Shown here: positions 35,732 to 48,436 of the stretch, one piece after another
Layout of the letters: every line of letters starts with the position of its first letter
Position numbering within the stretch: position 1 is the stretch's first letter
NCBI RefSeq assembly: GCF_037975245.1
Contig: NC_092574.1
Location: 8,372,213 to 8,432,212, forward strand
Reading direction: 5' to 3'
From: Apostichopus japonicus
Lineage: Eukaryota > Echinodermata > Holothuroidea > Aspidochirotida > Stichopodidae
DNA: 60,000 nt
Notes under the pieces: generated by a model
The model's input: the letters and a program-made list of their open reading frames with translations, nothing else
The model's database searches: none
What the model was told of the DNA's origin: nothing
Made by a program: the position numbers and the translations under genes

Positions 35732-38700
35732 AAAAAATATTTAAAAAAATACACAACACATAGTATGTAACTATATTTTACATATCTCCTGGTAGTCTAT
35801 TTAGTATAAAGCTTGAAGGCTTATTTCAAAATCGACGAAAGATATTAACCATAGTCACCGTATCTAACCCTCACCCTACCCCTCTGTCTGCCCCTCCCCC
35901 AATTGGTTCTGATTAGAAAATATGCCTACCATCGTGGTATTGATGGCACTAATCTAATGCTTCTTTAACATCTACAAAAACGTGTCTCCCTTTACTTTCA
36001 TGGGAATTTTCTGAGAATGATAAAGGAAGCAAAACTTGGCAACGTTACAAACTCCTGCGTAGGTTTAGTTCGATAAAAAATTATTTAATTTGTTGTTTCC
36101 GGATAAAAAGTATAGAAACGAACGAAAGTAAGTTCAACTGTGGCGGGTGTTTTATATCACGTTTTTTTCCATTCCAGGGAGAGAACAGAAAAAAAAAGCA
36201 AGAGCAAACATAACCTTGCGGCTGTTTAGAGGGCGCTCATCCTCTTTACGTTCATGCATTTATCAATGCTCACGTAATAAAAGTTAAAACTGAGCGTTCC
36301 ATGTGTCCATGCATAAATGAATTGATTCAGGATAAAGATATATTACTTCGTTACTTCATTAAATCAACAGTTTCGACCAATGTAATTCTCTAGTGTTGTA
36401 AGTCGTGCGATAAATCTATAACGAATGTAACCTATCCATTCTCCCCTCCTCCCCTACCTTCACTGATTTTTAATTTTTCAATGTTTTTTCTTTCTTTCTT
36501 TCAGTTGTGTTGTTTACCATAGGCATAAAATATTTCACTGATCTTGAGTGCATGACGAAAGTAGTGCGCTACAGGAAAGAGGGTTTAGTAGTTTAATGTG
36601 AAGGAAACATGCAGGAAATATAAAAATACAATTCTTTTCAATCAACAATTTAAATTTAAATAAAATGTAAATGCTCGCCCCATATAAAGCATCTGACTGA
36701 CATTTCATATGATTTCTTAGGGCCACTATTTTGTCTATTTTTCTAAAAAAAAAAAATTAAAAAATGGTATATAGGATCGAGAGAATATGAGTCAATGCAC
36801 TGAGTATGAGGAATATATGATGAAGAATGATTGATGTCCTAGTAGCAAGGTGGATCAGAGAGTCTCTTTAGGAGAGCTATGGCTTGAAGATTCCTGAACT
36901 TCACTTTTGCTAGCCTCAACTAAATAACTCCTTGTCCTTGTGTAGGACAAGAAGGAGGAGAACCCTATGTTTGCACAGCTGCATATCAGAGTATTCTCCC
37001 CAAGTAGGATGGCTCAAAGGACATCTGTTCAAGTCTTCAAGAGGACTCGTGGGAGTTGATGGGTGGTCCTCCTCCACTGGAGACATTTAGGGGGGACAGA
37101 GTGGTGGTGGAGGAGTACAAATCTCTCTGCCTGTTTCATCAGTCATTTTAAGAGACGAGGTTCTCTGCAAAAAATGAATATAGGCCGACATACCTCTCTT
37201 CTATGTAACTGGTTATGTTTGACTTTCCGTCCTATATCCGTTCTGGGTACACGGGGTGGAAGAATTAGCAGCATTCTGAATAAGTGATATTCCATACCAA
37301 CGATTATGTGGGGGGGGGGCTTTTTTATGGGTGTTGTCGTGGAAGGGAATAGGGAAAGTGGAATGGGAGGTGGGTGGAAAGGATGAGAGGATAAAGGGAG
37401 AGAAAAAAGGGGCGTGGAACGGGGAGAGAATAGGAAAATAAGAGTTGACTGAAGAATAGGGAACAGCTCATTCTGTCAACCCATTCCAATGAAAATTTGC
37501 AAAGTTAAAATATATATTTGTATTAAATTTTAAAACTTAGAAATACATTGGCAGATTCAATGGAGAAACAATGATGCACTAAACCCATTGTGAAAGCTGT
37601 GTCATAAATGATTTTTGTGAACGATAATGACAGAGCTGAGTGTGAGAAGGCGGAGGGATCACCACTTTTTGTTAAGGAGGGGTGGGGGAGCAGGGAAGAG
37701 GAAGGGATGTAACACTTTATGGTAGATATTATGAGTGGTATATCATTAATGATCTTCACTATTCATAGTATTTTAAGACAAACATGGCTTCTTTTCTTAG
37801 TCAAGTTTCTCTATTACATCCCATGTCCTCCTTTTAAGTAATAAAAGCACATTTCTTGTCTTCCTTAGGTATGTTGCCTATTGATTTTTCTAAGAAAGTT
37901 CTATATGACCAACTAAACTGCTTCTTAAATAAAACTTTAATAACTTAGACAGTGTAGCAATTTCACAATGAAATTTAATACCAAGTTTCACAAGTTCTTA
38001 TCCATTCTCTTATTTCTTGTTAGTTCCGATGCTTCTGAGGCATAAACTCAAACTCAACAAGTAACATATTAAGGCCAGCTGCTTACATGGATGCACTCCT
38101 GATGCAGTAATTAACAACCACAAATATTAACAGTCTAAAAGTGTTGTTGAAAAGCAACATACACTATAAATGTTGTAGTTGTTTTAGTTACCTTTTACCC
38201 ATCACAGACTTAAATATTGACATTTGCTTATCGCTTGCACTTTCTATTTCTCCTTGAGCTAGATGCAAATCTGAGGTGCGTCCCCCCCCCCCCCCCCCCC
38301 TTAAAACAAAAGATACAAGTGCCTGAAACCTATCAATATTGTTTCACTTTTTTTCCACCCAAATTACACCAGGTATGATGAAACGTTTGCATAAAATTTG
38401 ATGTTTTGTGAGTCAAACAGAGTTTAACACTACATTCAAATTAAGGGGAACATATCTTCTCCACTGGGCTTAAACCATTAATCAATTCATTAATTAATTA
38501 ATTCCAGATTATGAGTGTTGAAATGGTTGTTACCACACCGGTAAATCTCTCAGATTGAGTGGTTCTCAGAGGGCAGTTCCAGGATATTAAAAAGGGAAGT
38601 AGTATGGCCCCCTGGGGATCATTTAAGCCAACTGCCATGTGGGGAAGTCTGGGGACCCTTCCAGAGAGGTGGGGGAGGGGGTAATTTGATGCAAGACGGT

Positions 38701-38810
38701 GCAATCTGGGGCGTCTTTGGGCAATAAATTAGGTCTATAATTCGGTATACAGTATACACGCATGTTTGTGCTAATAACTTCTGTTCATATTTTTATGTGG
38801 CGATGAAAAA
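35732..38810. other. no supported gene; CpG drops here
   Basis: CpG dinucleotides become visibly scarcer from about 36.7 kb. Contains a C20 tract at about 38281-38300, (TTTC)n at 36486-36504, an (ATTA)n patch near 38487-38502 and a TCCTTGTCC...GGACAAGAAGGA hairpin at about 36929-36955. Confidence 0.45.
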
Positions 38811-39230
38811 ATGGGGGCATGTACATGGCCCCTACCCCTCCCCCCTACACCCAGTCTGGATCTGTGTCTGGTACCCATAATATTGCATGTCTTTACTAAA
38901 CTGATGCCAAGATACCACAGAACACACAAAACGATAGCTTTTCAAACACCAGATAGTGTTCGTAGATTCGCCTTACCTTGTATTACGATTTGGTCTGGAT
39001 TTGAAATTTACTTAATCTATAACTATACACAACCTACTGTAGGTTACCATGTTTTAACAGCCTGGGCTGCATGCATATTACTTATAGTGAGATATTTTAG
39101 TGGATATGAAAGGGGGAAAAAATGCAATCTGCAATCCTTGGGAAAAGGGAACATAATTATGGAAAATAAACAGATTTTATCCCCAAGGCACTTTGACAAG
39201 TGTTTAGACAGAGCTCGGTTTTTGTGGTAA
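38811..39230 (+). CDS. orphan ORF, 139 residues, possible membrane segments
   Basis: A long open frame from an ATG in a G-rich context. The middle is hydrophobic (FEIYLIYNYTQ, then HVLTAWAACILLIVRYF), compatible with one or two membrane segments, and the C-terminus is basic. The N-terminal part covers a low-complexity proline-coding C-tract. AT-rich sequence often yields such hydrophobic frames by chance, and no family is recognised. Confidence 0.2.
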   Translation: MGACTWPLPLPPTPSLDLCLVPIILHVFTKLMPRYHRTHKTIAFQTPDSVRRFALPCITIWSGFEIYLIYNYTQPTVGYHVLTAWAACILLIVRYFSGYERGKKCNLQSLGKGNIIMENKQILSPRHFDKCLDRARFLW

Positions 39231-39691
39231 CAAGGGTTGGTAATACAAAGGTGTTGGGTACAGTCAAAGAAATCCACAGAATGTGGGCTGAGAGACACTC
39301 AGGCACCCAGTTCTGACTACTCTGTACAAGCGAACTTGTTAGCTGCTAAATGGAAGGAAAAGAAAACATGGATAGATGGATGGAAAAATATCATTTCTTT
39401 TTTTGTCTGTTTTTTTTTTCTGGTGGAGAAATATATTTGTAGACTATTTTGTGATATTTTTAAATAGATTTGGAGATGATTTGAAAATCTAAGAACAGTT
39501 TTAAGGATGCTTGCATAATAAACACACACACACGCACACAAACTGATACAACTGAAAAAGAATGATCATATTGGTATAGAAAAAGTGTTTGCTCTAATTT
39601 TTCTTAAAAAAAGTTCTTAAAAAGTTTCCAAATAAATGCTGCCTAAACAATATAGTTTGACATGTATTGTGAAAAGTTGTACCAACTATCC

Positions 39692-40092
39692 CTGGTGGAG
39701 ATAGGGGAAAACCAAACGAAAGGGTTCGTAGGTGGTGTAGGGAGGAGTAACCCAAGCTTGTAGTGGTGGGGATAGGTTAAAACCAAAGGAAGGGTTCGTA
39801 GGTGGAGTAGGGAGGAGAGTACCCGAGCTTGTAGTGGTGGGGATAGGTTAAAACCAAAGGAATGGTTCGTAGGTGGAGGAGGGAGGAGTACCCAAGCTTG
39901 TTCTGGTTGGAAGAGGAGAAAACCAAAGGAAGGGTTCGTATGTGTAGTAGGGAGGAGAGTACCCGAGCTTGAAGTGGTGGGGATAGGTTAAAACCAAAGG
40001 AATTGTTCAAAGGTGGAGGAGGGAGGAGTAAACGAAGCTTGTGCTGGTGGGAATAAGGGAAAGCCAAAATAATGGTTCGTAGCTGGTGGCCA
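39692..40092. repeat. ~70-bp minisatellite, six copies, dimeric
   Basis: GGTTCGTAGGTGG and its variants recur at about 39721, 39791, 39862, 39931, 40002 and 40072 (spacing 69-71). Units alternate between a form with AGAGTACCCGAGCTTG and one with GAGTACCCAAGCTTG, suggesting about 140-bp dimers. The minus-strand ORF across it is a product of the repeat. Confidence 0.9.
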
Positions 40093-40257
40093 GAGAGAAG
40101 ATGTTTTGACACACAGAGATAACAGGATTCATGTAATTAATATCACAGGGAGAAATGTCTCCTTTGCAAATTTGCTTAATGCAAACCAATAGCTGTTTTT
40201 ATTATTATTTTTTTTTTTAAGTGAAGCTACATTGCTTTGAAAATGTAAGTTACTCTC

Positions 40258-40286
40258 CCTGTCTCTCTCTCTGTCTGTCTGTCTGT
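40258..40286. repeat. (TCTC)n(TGTC)n microsatellite
   Basis: CTCTCTCTCTGTCTGTCTGTCTGT-type tract. Confidence 0.9.
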
Positions 40287-40689
40287 TAAGTCAACATAAC
40301 TTAGGGGAGACTTTGGGGGAGATTTAAGCGACTGTCTCCAAGCACACTGATGAACATACTTATCTCTGTCACACAGACACTCTATAATGAAGGTGGCATG
40401 TGCATTATGAGTCCCCCACTGCCATATCTCCCATTCGCTGGTGACAGCCAGTCTCCCCGTTCATGCACCAATGGCCCGCCACCTTACATACACATTTAAC
40501 AAAACACAGAGATACAGTAGCCAGTCCATATAAAAAGCATTCCTCCTGAGCAATAATATACATATTTTTTTTTTCCTTGACCTATTTCTTGACTGGTTTA
40601 CCCAGGTATGTAGAACAGCATATATATATATCTTGACTCTTTTATCCCTCCCTACCCTAAACATCTCAAACCCTACTTATTCTATTTTA
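40287..40689. other. no supported gene
   Basis: AT-rich sequence with a short (TA)n at 40620-40631. Nothing recognised. Confidence 0.4.
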
Positions 40690-41065
40690 ATTCAATTTGA
40701 CATCAAAACAGAGTCAAGAATAAAGGAACGCTTTGCTCCAGTGCGACATAACGTGGATCTGGTCAAACTGTCAGCTCTCATTTGGGAGACGTTTGACGGC
40801 TTTTGCATCTTTCCAGAGAATCATTCAGGATTGGATACAGTAGCAAGCCTCCTACATGTCCGAGGAAGTGTCCGACTTAGATATCACTTTACCAAGTATC
40901 AAACCGATACCTTTACCCCTTCTGAGAAAACATTACCAAACAGGTAGAAGCAGAACCGCCACTCGGCTGCACCTCCCGGTGGGGAACCCTGTTAGTTTCT
41001 CCTTGTTCTATCTAGTCTCGTGGTGGATGGCACGCAGCGTGGAGAGATTGTCCGACGCAGATGGT
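40690..41065. promoter_or_regulatory. CpG-rich patch in CpG-poor surroundings
   Basis: More than 20 CpGs in about 370 bp, against only a few per 300 bp in adjacent sequence. In genomes with gene-body methylation such patches often mark promoters or first exons. It overlaps two open frames (40633-40947 and 40856-41080). Confidence 0.35.
40856..40943 (+). CDS. candidate first coding exon, product unknown
   Basis: The ATG at 40856 starts MSEEVSDLDITLPSIKPIPL and the frame runs to a donor-like CAAACAG|GTAGAAG at 40943/40944. If unspliced it continues to a stop at 41078. It lies in a local CpG-rich patch. A competing frame (from about 40690, with NVDLVKLSALIWETFDGF) is also open across the region, so the choice of frame is uncertain. 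No family recognised. Confidence 0.3.
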
Positions 41066-44000
41066 CTTGTGTGTGATTAGAGAGTTCAAAGGAACCAGGC
41101 AATGCATGAAACAAGAGAGCAGCATTGCAGAAGTAAATAGCCAAAAGATATCAGTGAGTTAAGGTTTTGGGGGCCCTCGAAGAAGAGAAGAAACTAGGGC
41201 AAGTTCAAGGTATCCTTGGTGCAGCAGGGAACCCCTTTTTCATGGTTATCTATGTATACCTAGGGAGGATGGACCCCTGATCTAAAACTATGTCATTATT
41301 TTTGGAGACAGTGAATCAAGATACATGGTTTGTAACTTCAAAGAACAATTGTTTACAAAGCTGCTGCTGTCAAACTAATTCTGTAGCAGCAGAGAATGAA
41401 AAGGGGGAAGGGAGGGGGACAGATATGGAGGGGATGGTGGGGGGAGGGGAGTACAATTGGCAACCCAAGATTTAATTAATAAGTATATAAGTCACAGAGT
41501 ACAGACATTTTTTGGAGTTTTTTTTTTTCATTTGAATATTTATAATTTTGGAACGACACAAATTAGAAAGGAAATCTACGTTCTGCGTCGGGGGAACACA
41601 GCTCATGACTTCAAAAGTTTCAATTCGGGCATCTCCATCACCATATTAAGCAGTCACTCACTCTACCCTAGCAGTTGCTATTCACTAGAAAGTACTTGTA
41701 CAGTTAACCGTAATATTAAGGACCTCGCAAAAACACAATTGACTCAACTGCCATAGTGTCGTTGTGAAGTCGCATTTGGTATTCAATAAATCTGAATGTT
41801 TCACATTCCATGTCGTATGAAGCTCTTCAAGTGATAAAACACCTGACTGCATATCCAGAAAGAAAAAAAAAAACCTCTCTTTAAATCGTTTGCTTTAACA
41901 GATATGATATTGTCGAACCACGAATCACACTAGATAGACCATGCCAAACAAAGTAACAATCTTTGCAAAAGCTTATTCCATTTCAAGAAAGAAAAAAAAA
42001 CATACAGACAAACACATTAACAGACAGACAGACAGACAAAAACATTTCAAATCAACAAACCAAACTCTTTTCTTATACATTACACAGAATGGTCACTTTT
42101 GTACAGTAATTTTTACTATTTTTCTGTTTTGATTTCTTTGAATTTTATTATTACCGATGAGATATTATTGCCGTAGTGTCTGATGTGATTTCCACGTATC
42201 TAATTAGGGAGATGTTTTTAATTATTCCTAGTTTTACGCTGATGAGATGATGGGGTCTTCCATGGTCATTATCAGATCTAGGTTCAATTTGTTAGATTAA
42301 AGTTTCATGACATCCTGTTTACAAGTTCCAACAATCCCAAGAGCTGATTTAAGCTTAATAAGAATCTTCCGCTGGGAGAAATATGGACCTATAGACCACT
42401 TAAAGCAGAACGCAAACAATACTTTAGGTCTCCAATTATATTTAAATATTAAAAAAAGTTCATCATATATCTCCAACTACGCCGTCTGTATCGCCATAGC
42501 AACCTATTAGTTTGCTTAATTGTCTATCAATTTGAGACTGTCTCCAAAGCAAATCATGAAGAAAACAAAAAAAACAAAAAAAAACAGAGAAATTGAAAAT
42601 TATTATTTGGGAAGCCAATTATTGGCTCGAAGGTGGGATTCTAACTAGAAAGCCTCTGAGGTAAATCTTTAGGAAGCTCATAAATTTTATCATTTTTTTT
42701 TTCTCTGAAAATTTGGGGAATGTACTTTGAGAAATAAAATATCACTGTAAGGATAACCTCTGGCATTCAAACTTCTTTGCTTGGTAAAGGCCAATTTTAA
42801 AATTGTCACCTTTGCGATCCTCCACTGACAGATATGACAGCCTAGGGAAGGGTCTATGTGGAGGAGGGGGGGGGGAGGGGTCCCATTTCAAAATTTGTTA
42901 AATGACTAACTTTACTAAGGTTGCTTAGTTGCAACATGGTGTAATATTTTTTCGCAACAATTAATATATGTTCATGTTTTTATTACTTTCTTCCTAAAAA
43001 TCAATGGAATTTCTTTTTGCTTCTAATTTTGTTGTCAGGCCCCCCCCCCCCCCTCCCCAAATTTTTGTCAAACATAAAAACACTACAACCCTGACTTTGA
43101 ATACCAGGAAATAAAGATGAATCTGAGAAGCTGAAGAATATTTCTATTTGGTAACCATTTGTGCTCTTCTAGCATTTTCTTTGAAGAATACTGTATTGCC
43201 TAGTATGTCCAGGGCACATATAAAGGTCATCCTAATAGCTCCCAAATTTTACCTCATAAAGGTTACAGTCTCTTTTTGGTGCTGGGGGGGGGGTGGCAGG
43301 TTGGGAAAGGGGAGATTTTTTTCTCAGGTGAAATGAGACTACAAGATGCTTAAGGCAAGAAAAGGATGTGAGGATGGCCATTAAATACGCTATTTGGATA
43401 TTTTAGCATATTTGATGTGAGGACCGAATATGCTTAAAGTGTCCGACATTTACATCTCTAAAACTGGTTTTGGGAAAAGTTTACCACGAAGTGGAATTAA
43501 AGCCAGCAAATTTTCTAGAAATTCTGACGACGGATTGAAGACGGTTGCCAGAAAAGCTTGACGACTGCATTTCCAGAGGTAACTGACCTGTTTTAACTAA
43601 TCCATTATCCAAACCCAATATCCCTCTACCGCTTTAATGTGAGAAAAACAAGCAATTAGTCTGTTATAAAAATTTATCCCTGGCTTCTAAAGAGAGGTAA
43701 TTAGTTTACCAAAGGGTGTCAATGTTATCCAACAGACAAATAATTAACCAAATCTAAACATCCGAAAAGCGAGGCGAGAAAGAGGAAGTGATGACTTGTA
43801 AAGAGGTTTGCCTGACCTCTTCTACAGACTTTGAAGAAGGTGCGATAACAAATTTATCGAATCAATGGAAAGAAATGGGATCAGCAGGAAGTGCAGATTC
43901 ATCTCAACTTGGATTGTAAAAACAATTTTTTGTTTTTTTTCCCTTTTTTTGTTGTTGTTAATGCAGCAGAGTGTTGAGGTATACCACACCGCTTTCACAT

Positions 44001-44630
44001 CACCGGAATAATTCTCATCGAGAGTGTGGAATATTTTTTGACTGTGTTGGTTTGTTGGATATGGGGAATTTGAAGGAACCTATTTATTCCTGATGGAATA
44101 ATGGCATAGATTCGAAATAGTCTAGCATGACACAAAAAATAAAAAATTCCAAGGCCACTCACTTCGGGATTACACAAATTTCCCTCATCCTGCACTGAAA
44201 TTATTATTTATCATGTTTTTTTTTGTTTCCTTTTTCCACCTTATTTAAGAAATTTTAGAAACATGATTGTGTTCATAAATATGGTGCATTAATATACAGA
44301 TCAAATGAAAAATGACGTCCATTGCTTCGTTTCATTTTCGTTTTGTTTGTTTTCTACAACATTAAATAGTACAAGTGCACAAAATAACAAAAATAATATG
44401 AGCAGCAAAGAAGCTTAATTAATTAGAGAGAAGTAATATAAAAAAATACATAACAAACACCACACAGGCTTGTCAAAGAGTTTCATTTCCTAAGCACTGA
44501 AAAAAGAAGCCATATCAGAAATATATGTTAAAAACAATGAAGAGAGAGGACTATGAGAGAAAGTAAACAAAGCAAAACAGAACTTAATACACATTTTGGT
44601 ATACTTTCTTTACAAACTATATAAATAGGT
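41066..44630. other. no supported gene; CpG-poor
   Basis: ORF 41457-41756 (99 codons) covers a T-tract and has no motif. G/C tracts lie at 42868-42884, 43039-43057 and 43284-43294, and a (CAGA)n patch at 42015-42038. Confidence 0.45.
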
Positions 44631-44782
44631 ATATAGTACTATATATATTGTACTATATATATCGTACTATATACCAAATGTAGTACTGTATAGTACTATA
44701 TACCATATGTAGTACTATATGTGTACTGCATATATATATAGTAGTATATACCATATGTAGGACTATAGTACTATATATATAA
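44631..44782. repeat. TAGTACTATATA palindromic minisatellite
   Basis: Repeated TAGTACTATATA and ATACCATATGTAGTACTATA words, each self-complementary, in irregular tandem. Confidence 0.85.
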
Positions 44783-45778
44783 AATTTTGGGGAGGGGAGA
44801 GGTAAGATGGTTGGAGGTGGGATGGGTTGAGAGGTGGGAGATGAAAGGAGCATCAACGATTTCTGTTATGAACTATTAGATATAATTTTGTTATCTCTGA
44901 CAATAGGTATTCTCTTAATAAACAACTTTCAAAATAGCATGTGTTTTTATTTAACTTTGTTTATCTGTGTATTTTGTAATAGTTGACTAAAACAAAAAAG
45001 CCAAGACAGGTGGGACCCTTTGAAAAATGATTTTTAATTGTACCTGATTGTCACTGTGTATGCTTAAAGGTGGACATACAAATCAAAGGGTCATTACAAA
45101 TACATCAAGCCTGATTTAGTTTATGAGTTGCTATGAAGTGACTCCCACAATACAGGTTAATATGCACTTGTGTGTAGATTACAGTCAAGCAATACATTTG
45201 TCACTTGGTGATGTATCACCGTACAACTTACTGCATGCAGTGGAGATCTGGTCATAGGTGCCTGTGACATTGTCAAAGTCATTAATAATGACAAAGGTGA
45301 AGTACCAGGACTTTGTCCCCCCCCCCCCCCCCCTACTGACAGCTCTACATTACACCACCTATGTTGGGATGTGAGTGGGACCATCCATTAAGATAATAAC
45401 TTAGTTTAACTTCCCTTTCTAATGAAATTTCCAAAGTGAATTAAATTTAATTAGGAAATTTCTACGGACCAAGTCTATAGTTTTCAGTCTAGAGGCTGGT
45501 TTTCTATGACAGGACACTTTGTTCCCATTCACTCACTGAAATCCCATTAATAAGAAAATACCAAAAAATTGAAATGATAATGGGCTTTGTCATATTGTTG
45601 TCATGTTTATGCTTGAATATATTAGAAATCAGCTTTGAAAAATATATTAGTTGCAAATCACAGTCCTGAGTAAAAAGGACCAAATATTTAGTCTCACTTA
45701 TTCATTTATTTCAACCAAAAAGAAAATATTTTACAATAGCTTCTGTTTGTGGATTATGTCAAACATGACAGGTTTTAC
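44783..45778. other. no supported gene
   Basis: C15 tract at about 45317-45333. TTAAAGGTGGACA at 45066 resembles a MITE family B end but has no partner. Confidence 0.4.
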
Positions 45779-45981
45779 CTACAATCTAAATCCAGAAGCT
45801 GAGCAAAGGCTTTCTGAGACAATTGTCCCCAGTGGAGTTTGAATAAGATCAGAAAAGCCTAAATTTCCATTTTCACCACAAATAACCTTAAGGCCAAGTC
45901 TAAAATTGAGGTCAGGGTTTGGGCACTGGTTATTATTATTGACCAATGCGACTAGCTCTTTCAATAGCAAGTTTAATGGAT
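45779..45981 (-). CDS. candidate terminal exon on minus strand, product unknown
   Basis: A minus-strand acceptor-like CACTTTAG| opens a frame with balanced composition (LNLLLKELVALVNNNNQCPN, LGLKVICGENGNLGFSDL) ending at TAG (45779-45781). A pyrimidine-rich stretch lies just upstream on that strand. The plus strand also has a short open frame here. No known domain. Confidence 0.3.
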
Positions 45982-46509
45982 CTAAAGTGTCATAATGAGC
46001 AATTGTGACAAAAGTTAAAGAAGAAAGAGAAGAAGGTGTGGGGAAGGGGGGGGGGAGGATGGAAATGGTTTTGCTTTTGAATAACTCTGAATAATAGTTA
46101 CGCAGCACTTGTTTTGTTGCTTTAATTGTAAGTGTGAAAACCTTTCATCAAATTTTTACAAAGATGCTTAAATACCATAAAATACTTTTGTTAACCTGAC
46201 ACAGCTGGAATGCTGGTTAGATGAATGGAATGGCCCATGTGGGATGCCACAATTTTATTAAAAAATATCAAACAAATTTAAGAGAAATTTAGATGACACC
46301 TATCTGCCAAATCCCATTATTAACTATAGTTTCAAAATGACTAAAAAGTGGGGAAAAAATTTGAAATCTTATTTATTTTATTAAGTTAACCAGTAGTATT
46401 CAATAGTAGCCTGAGACCATTTTTATTCATAGCAAAAAATTGATTCCAAGAAAATGCCACAATTTTATGGAGAAGAAAAATATACAGATATTGTAATAGT
46501 GGAAAATCC

Positions 46510-46625
46510 CCTCTCAATATCTTGATCGTAACTGGAGATACGGTTGATTTGAATGTAAACGATTTTGACTAACTAAGAACTGATTCTTGTGGGTGGTCTG
46601 TGATGTCATAATGACATTCATGTTC
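46510..46625 (-). mobile_element. degenerate MITE family B, copy 3
   Basis: TGTGATGTCATAATGACATT matches 58875-59071 (opposite strand) at 19 of 20 bases, and upstream GGAGATACGGTTG resembles GGGAGATATCGTAG in the same relative position. Ends are not preserved. Confidence 0.4.
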
Positions 46626-46795
46626 TTCAATAGCTTTACTTGCCTATTATTATAATATTCTTGTTGATTTTATCCATGAGACCTGATACATTTGGAAAGT
46701 TTGCTCAGCTGTCAAAATTCACTTGTCTTATAGAATTTCATTAAAATGTAACTTTTTTTGGTAGAAATATCGTTTTTCCTATGTAAATAATGGAG

Positions 46796-46900
46796 TTACA
46801 TATATATATATATTTGTTATATTATTATATGATTTTGATAATACGTATTATTATTATTTATTATTTTTATATGATTATTATTATAATATATAATATTTTG
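46796..46900. repeat. (TA)n and (TTA)n low-complexity tract
   Basis: TA run followed by TTATTATT-rich sequence. Confidence 0.85.
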
Positions 46901-47041
46901 TATTGTTTAAGCCTATAAGCCTAAGCTTAAGACTATAAGCCTAAGCATACTGGAGTTTTGTTATCCTTGACTTTATGATTTTAAAGAACTAATTGTGCAT
47001 CAGTTCATTAATAAAGAGAATAATAATCATATCTGAACTGA

Positions 47042-47261
47042 CAGGCGTGGATCCAAGGGGGTGGGAGGGAGGGGGATCGGGGGGGGGGGGTGGGTAGCTT
47101 ATCAATCTCACACAAAAATTCACAGTAATTAATAGTACAAGGTTGCTTGTATAGCCAACAATAGCCCCTACTTTATAGACTAAAGATGCCTCAGAAATTG
47201 CACAGTATCTGAAACGTCACTTTTTTTCTTTTCATTTTATAAAATCTTGGATCAGACCCTG
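47042..47261. mobile_element. putative hAT-like MITE, 220 bp
   Basis: Left end CAGGCGTGGATCCAAGGGGG, inverse right end CAGGGTCTGATCCAAG, sharing CAGG and GATCCAAG. G-tracts lie just inside the left end, as in the element at 4108-4477. No clear 8-bp duplication flanks it, so it is probably old. Confidence 0.45.
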
Positions 47262-48404
47262 ACAGGGAAACATGTAATTTGATCTCTGTAAAGCAATGAT
47301 GGAATTTATATTCAAACTTTCATCAAGTGGTCTAATATCGTATTGCACTACCAGATGAGGAATTTTTTGCTCATAAAATTTGCTTCTGTACTGTCCTTTG
47401 CTCTTCTATAAAGATGTATTAAACAAGGCCTGCTTACATGAGAGGTTATTTATAATAAATCAGCTCGCTCAAACTGTAGATGAACTTGAAAAATAGTTTT
47501 GTAAAACTAAAAAAACAAACAAAAGCACATGTTTCTGCTATTGAACAATCCTGCCAGTCCATTCTCCCACTCTTGACTATCGACAAAATTATGGAGTTTC
47601 TATTTGGCTAGGTCCAATCATTTATATTATATTTATCTAGATACCATTAATCCAATCTGTCTATTATCTCGGGCTAAGTTAAAACGGACAGCTGTTGTTC
47701 CTTTGCCCACCACTGGTGTGGGTCACCATTGTGTCTTACCACCCTGCGGATCCCCTCCAATGCCTCAGCCATTTTTATTCCAAAAATGGCAGCATCAACC
47801 ACCAGAAATGAAACCCCCCCTGAGGAATCGAATCACCATAGGAGTAGAACTTGTCAGATCTCATTTAATTCTATTGTTTTAGAGCCCTCTTCTTCTTTTG
47901 TTTATTTCTAGCACCACCTTTGTCACCACAAAAAAAAAAAAACAAGAGGGAAAAAGAGGAAATCGTGAAGAACTGATTTTTTTTTTTACTGAAGCCTTGG
48001 GGATAAAACTTGACTCCTGGGAAATTGATTCCTTCCTACACACAGCAGGCTGTGAAATACAAGTATGAAGGATATATGGATGTTGGTAAACCTAGCTAGG
48101 ATGTGTTCAGTTAGGAATTTTTCTTCCTTTTGGGTTCAGGGAATTTACTGTGGTGTTATGTGACCTGAAAACATGACCAATTTTAAAGAGAAGAACAAAA
48201 ACATATAAATGCATCAAACGGGGGAGAAACCGGAGGTGTTTGTAGATCCAAACCTGTTTATTTGAGATGAGGCCATGTTGTGTCAAAGAAAGAAAATGGA
48301 GCAGGAGGGGATGGGGGGGGGGGGGGGCATAGATGTATATGGGATTTGTGTGTGTGGGGGGGAGGGAGGAGTAAAGTTAACATACTCAAAATTGAGAAGA
48401 TTCT
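47262..48404. other. no supported gene
   Basis: Overlapping frames at 47604-47911 are proline- and serine-rich without motifs. A good acceptor-like TTTGTTTATTTCTAG lies at 47896-47910, but the frame downstream soon reaches A- and T-tracts. G16 tract at about 48313-48327. Confidence 0.4.
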
Positions 48405-48436
48405 GAAATAACATCTTAGAAGCTAGTAAATGCAGA

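Noticed and set aside
42840-43065. MITE bounded by inverted G/C tracts
   Set aside because: The only inverted similarity is between homopolymer runs. No terminal word or target duplication was found.
45062-45090. Another family B terminus (TTAAAGGTGGACA)
   Set aside because: No matching interior or second end within 250 bp.
47896-47960. Exon after a strong acceptor (TTTGTTTATTTCTAG)
   Set aside because: The downstream frame is dominated by poly(A)/poly(T) coding, so more likely a chance pyrimidine tract.
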